The notes below the pieces were generated by a model. The model searched no databases. It was given only the letters and a program-made list of their open reading frames with translations, and was not told where the DNA came from. From Macrococcus equipercicus (GTDB lineage: Bacteria; Bacillota; Bacilli; Staphylococcales; Staphylococcaceae), in assembly GCF_004359525.2 (NCBI RefSeq), contig NZ_SCWC02000008.1, positions 1-64,000 of the forward strand: DNA of 64,000 bases, given 5' to 3'. Below, piece after piece: positions 61,690-64,000 of the stretch (position 1 is its first letter; each line of letters starts with the position of its first letter). The position numbers were made by a program, and so were the translations under genes.

Positions 61690-61842
61690 CTTATCAAGAG
61701 TGACTGAGGGATAGGCCCGATGAAGTCCAGCAACCTGCCGACACGGACAAGGTGCCAAATCCTACAGTACGCATGTACTGAAAGATAAGTAGAGATACTA
61801 AAGGCGACGTTTTTCTGTGAGACAGGGAAAACGTCTTTTTTT
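61690..61842 (+). promoter_or_regulatory. SAM-I (S-box) riboswitch with terminator
   Basis: P1 pairs CTTATC (61690) with GATAAG (61784). The core AGAGTGACTGAGGGATAGGC, GATGAAGTCCAGCAACC and AAGGTGCCAAATCC match the S-box consensus. The terminator GACGTTTTTC with GGAAAACGTC and a T run follows at 61806-61841. At high S-adenosylmethionine the terminator forms and mtnKA is off; when methionine is short, transcription continues. Confidence 0.96.
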
Positions 61843-61870
61843 GTTGCAAAAAAATAGATGAGGTGAAGAA

Positions 61871-63073
61871 ATGAGTCAGTTTGAAGAGTATTTTCTAATG
61901 GATGAGGAAGCGGTCAAAGCTTATGTGCGCCATAAAACCGAATTTTTCGGTAGCGACGAGCTCATTGCGACGGAAATCGGTGACGGTAATTTGAACTACG
62001 TCTTCCGTGTTGAAGACAGTAAAGGGCAGTCCGTCATCGTCAAACATTCCGGCCGTACAGCGCGTATTTCGGATGAATTTGTACTGTCGACCGACCGCAC
62101 GATACGCGAAGGGAAGCTGCTGGAAGTTCACGGTTCATTCGTGCCGGATTTAACGCCGACCGTCTATTTAGTAGACGAGACGATGAAATGCGTCATTATG
62201 GAGGACTTAGCCGACCATAAAATACTGCGCAGTGCGCTGAACACCGGCGATTCATTTCCGAACCTCGGGGAAGACTTAGGACGCTACCTTGCAGAGACAT
62301 TGATTAATACATCAGACTTTGTCCTTCACCCGAAAGAAAAGAAAGCACTGCAGCAGGAGATGATCAACCCGGAACTATGCGAAATATCAGAAGACCTCGT
62401 CTATACAGAGCCGTTCTATGATAACAATCACCGTAACGAAGTGTCCGAGACGCTTGCGCCGTTTGTTCAGTCATTGCTGTACGACGACGAAGAACTGAAA
62501 GTCGCAGTGGCGCAGGCGAAGCTGAAGTTTATGAACAAAGCAGAAGCGCTGATCCACGGCGACCTGCATACAGGGTCAGTGTTTGTAAATCGCGACAGCA
62601 CAAAAGTCATCGATCCGGAGTTCGGCTTCTTCGGGCCGGCGGGTTATGATGTCGGCAATGTCATTGCGCACCTCTTCTTCGCCTATGCACATGCCGAAGC
62701 ACAGCATGATTTAACGCAGGCGCATTATATCGAGACAGTCATCAATGAAGTGCAGGCCTATTTCAAAAGTCGTGCGCTCAAACTTCTGAAAGATAAAACG
62801 CGTGACGTCTCACTGAAGCAGGAGAAAGTGTTTGCAAGTTACATAAGAGAAATAGAACGGGATGCACACGTCATCGCAGGCCTGGAAATCATCAGACGCA
62901 TCGTCGGTCTCGCAAAAGTCAGTGACATCACATCACTTTCTGCTGACGTCCGTCTGCAGAAAGAAGTGCAGCTGCTGAAGTTCGCGAAATTTTTAGTGCA
63001 GTATCCAGAAGAAGCGAGAGTCTATCCATCGCTCTTCTCCATTTATAACGATTATGAGGTGCAGGTCGCATGA
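61871..63073 (+). CDS. mtnK: 5-methylthioribose kinase
   Basis: A 400-residue kinase of the APH fold that makes 5-methylthioribose-1-phosphate for methionine salvage. EIGDGNLNYVFRVEDSKGQSVIVKHSGR holds the glycine loop and ATP-binding Lys, VIMEDLADHKILR the hinge, ALIHGDLHTGSVFVN the catalytic loop Asp, and VIDPEFGFFGPAGYDVGN the metal DPE motif typical of MtnK. GAGGTG precedes the ATG. Controlled by the SAM riboswitch; overlaps mtnA by four bases. Confidence 0.96.
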   Translation: MSQFEEYFLMDEEAVKAYVRHKTEFFGSDELIATEIGDGNLNYVFRVEDSKGQSVIVKHSGRTARISDEFVLSTDRTIREGKLLEVHGSFVPDLTPTVYLVDETMKCVIMEDLADHKILRSALNTGDSFPNLGEDLGRYLAETLINTSDFVLHPKEKKALQQEMINPELCEISEDLVYTEPFYDNNHRNEVSETLAPFVQSLLYDDEELKVAVAQAKLKFMNKAEALIHGDLHTGSVFVNRDSTKVIDPEFGFFGPAGYDVGNVIAHLFFAYAHAEAQHDLTQAHYIETVINEVQAYFKSRALKLLKDKTRDVSLKQEKVFASYIREIERDAHVIAGLEIIRRIVGLAKVSDITSLSADVRLQKEVQLLKFAKFLVQYPEEARVYPSLFSIYNDYEVQVA

Positions 63074-64000
63074 ACATCAATGCATTAAGCTACAACGACG
63101 GCGTGCTGACTTTGCTCGATCAGACGAAGCTGCCGCATGCGACAGTGTACCGTGATTACACGGATTACGAAACGATTGCCCGGGCAATAGAAGAGATGAT
63201 TGTCCGCGGTGCACCCGCTATCGGTATGACAGCTGCATACGGTGCTGTCATTGGAGCGCGTCAGTTTACAGGTGACGCGCACTTTACGGACTATATGGAG
63301 AATGTCATTGACCGCCTCTGGCATACACGACCGACCGCCGTGAATTTAATGTGGGCATTGAACCGGCTGAAGCCGCTCGTGAGGGACAATCCGGCAGAAA
63401 CGATTCAGCGTCTGGAGCAGGCGGCCCACGACATTTTTAAAGAAGATGCGGAGATTAACCGCCGCATCGGTGAACATCTGCTTGAAGTGCTGCATGACGG
63501 CGTGACCCTGCTCACACACTGCAATCCTGGTGCACTGGCGACTGCCGCATACGGTACAGCGACAGCACCGATGTATCTCGCACATGAGCGCGGCTGGAAC
63601 ATTAAAGTTTACTCTGACGAGACAAGGCCAAGACTGCAGGGCGCGCTCACTGCCTACGAACTCAGTCAGGCGGGCATCGATGTGACAACCATCACGGACT
63701 CCACAGCTGCGACACTCATGCAGCAGGGGAAGATTGATGCAGTCATTGTCGGCTGTGACCGCATTGCGGCTAACGGTGATACAGTGAACAAAATCGGCAC
63801 GATGCCGCTGGCCATCTGTGCGAACTACTACAATGTGCCGTTTTACGTCGCTGCGCCGACCCCGTCATTTGATATTTCTCTCGCTGACGGCAGTCGTATC
63901 CCGATTGAAGAACGGCAGAGCGTAGAAGTGACCACGCTCAATGAGCAGGCACTCAGCATCCCTGACGTTCCCGTCTATAATCCGGCCTTTGACATCACAC
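63070..64000 (+). CDS. mtnA: Methylthioribose-1-phosphate isomerase, 3' end outside window
   Basis: The ATG overlaps the mtnK stop (ATGA); the frame is open to the window end, giving 310 residues of an expected 340-350. RDYTDYETIARAIEEMIVRGAPAIGMTAAYG is the N-terminal signature, LLTHCNPGALATAAYGTA carries the catalytic Cys, and DAVIVGCDRIAANGDTVNKIGT the catalytic Asp. It converts methylthioribose-1-phosphate to the ribulose form, the step after MtnK. Further salvage genes may follow to the right. Confidence 0.96.
   Translation, partial: MNINALSYNDGVLTLLDQTKLPHATVYRDYTDYETIARAIEEMIVRGAPAIGMTAAYGAVIGARQFTGDAHFTDYMENVIDRLWHTRPTAVNLMWALNRLKPLVRDNPAETIQRLEQAAHDIFKEDAEINRRIGEHLLEVLHDGVTLLTHCNPGALATAAYGTATAPMYLAHERGWNIKVYSDETRPRLQGALTAYELSQAGIDVTTITDSTAATLMQQGKIDAVIVGCDRIAANGDTVNKIGTMPLAICANYYNVPFYVAAPTPSFDISLADGSRIPIEERQSVEVTTLNEQALSIPDVPVYNPAFDIT

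Overview
The window looks like the chromosome of a member of the Staphylococcaceae, most likely a higher-GC Macrococcus. The evidence is the gene content (hxlAB, a SceD-type transglycosylase, a CsoR/CopZ/CopA set, PPDK with its regulator, mtnKA behind a SAM-I riboswitch) and a duplicated 3' end of rpsI, which is a known integration hotspot for Macrococcus islands. The genus is an inference; no rRNA is present.

Layout. (1) Positions 1-2537 are the right end of an AT-rich genomic island. It carries a Thoeris defence module, with a truncated TIR-like gene, thsA (SIR2-SLOG) and thsB (TIR-like), then tandem arm-type repeats and a 60-bp copy of the rpsI 3' end that should be the distal attachment site. 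(2) Positions 2590-8568 are a second, mosaic accessory zone: an acetyltransferase, IS3 debris, and a decayed rolling-circle plasmid opened inside its rep gene and bounded by inverted copies of an IS21-type left end. The plasmid remnant still carries a broken MobV relaxase, large hairpins, a secreted SAR2788-like toxin with an overlapping probable immunity gene, and a 43-residue membrane peptide. An HNH-like orphan gene and the 3' stub of an oxidoreductase gene close this zone. (3) From 8587 onward the sequence is richer in GC and reads as core chromosome.

The core part has several functional groups. Metal and redox stress: an HrtAB-like exporter, a PerR-box-controlled P1B-4 ATPase (PfeT-like), arsRBC, csoR-copZ-copA, a CDF exporter, ChrA, Mn-catalase, MsrA, Ohr and an old yellow enzyme. 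One-carbon and sulfur metabolism: hxlAB for formaldehyde, and mtnK-mtnA for methylthioribose salvage. Carbon and amino-acid metabolism: PPDK with its bifunctional regulator, TyrA, an aldolase-type PLP enzyme, BrnQ and an APC permease. Envelope: a SceD-like transglycosylase, a divergent Mur ligase, an LD-carboxypeptidase and GlpQ. DNA repair: a Tag glycosylase and an HhH-GPD protein.

Non-coding highlights are tRNA-Arg(CCT) and tRNA-Thr(GGT) in tandem, a SAM-I riboswitch, a cold-shock leader, clear operators for ArsR, CsoR and PerR, an uncharacterised structured region before the sceD-like gene, and two unrelated tandem arrays that both have a 41-bp period with a palindrome in each unit. The last gene, mtnA, runs off the right edge. 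Coordinates were read by eye; no alignment or folding program was run.
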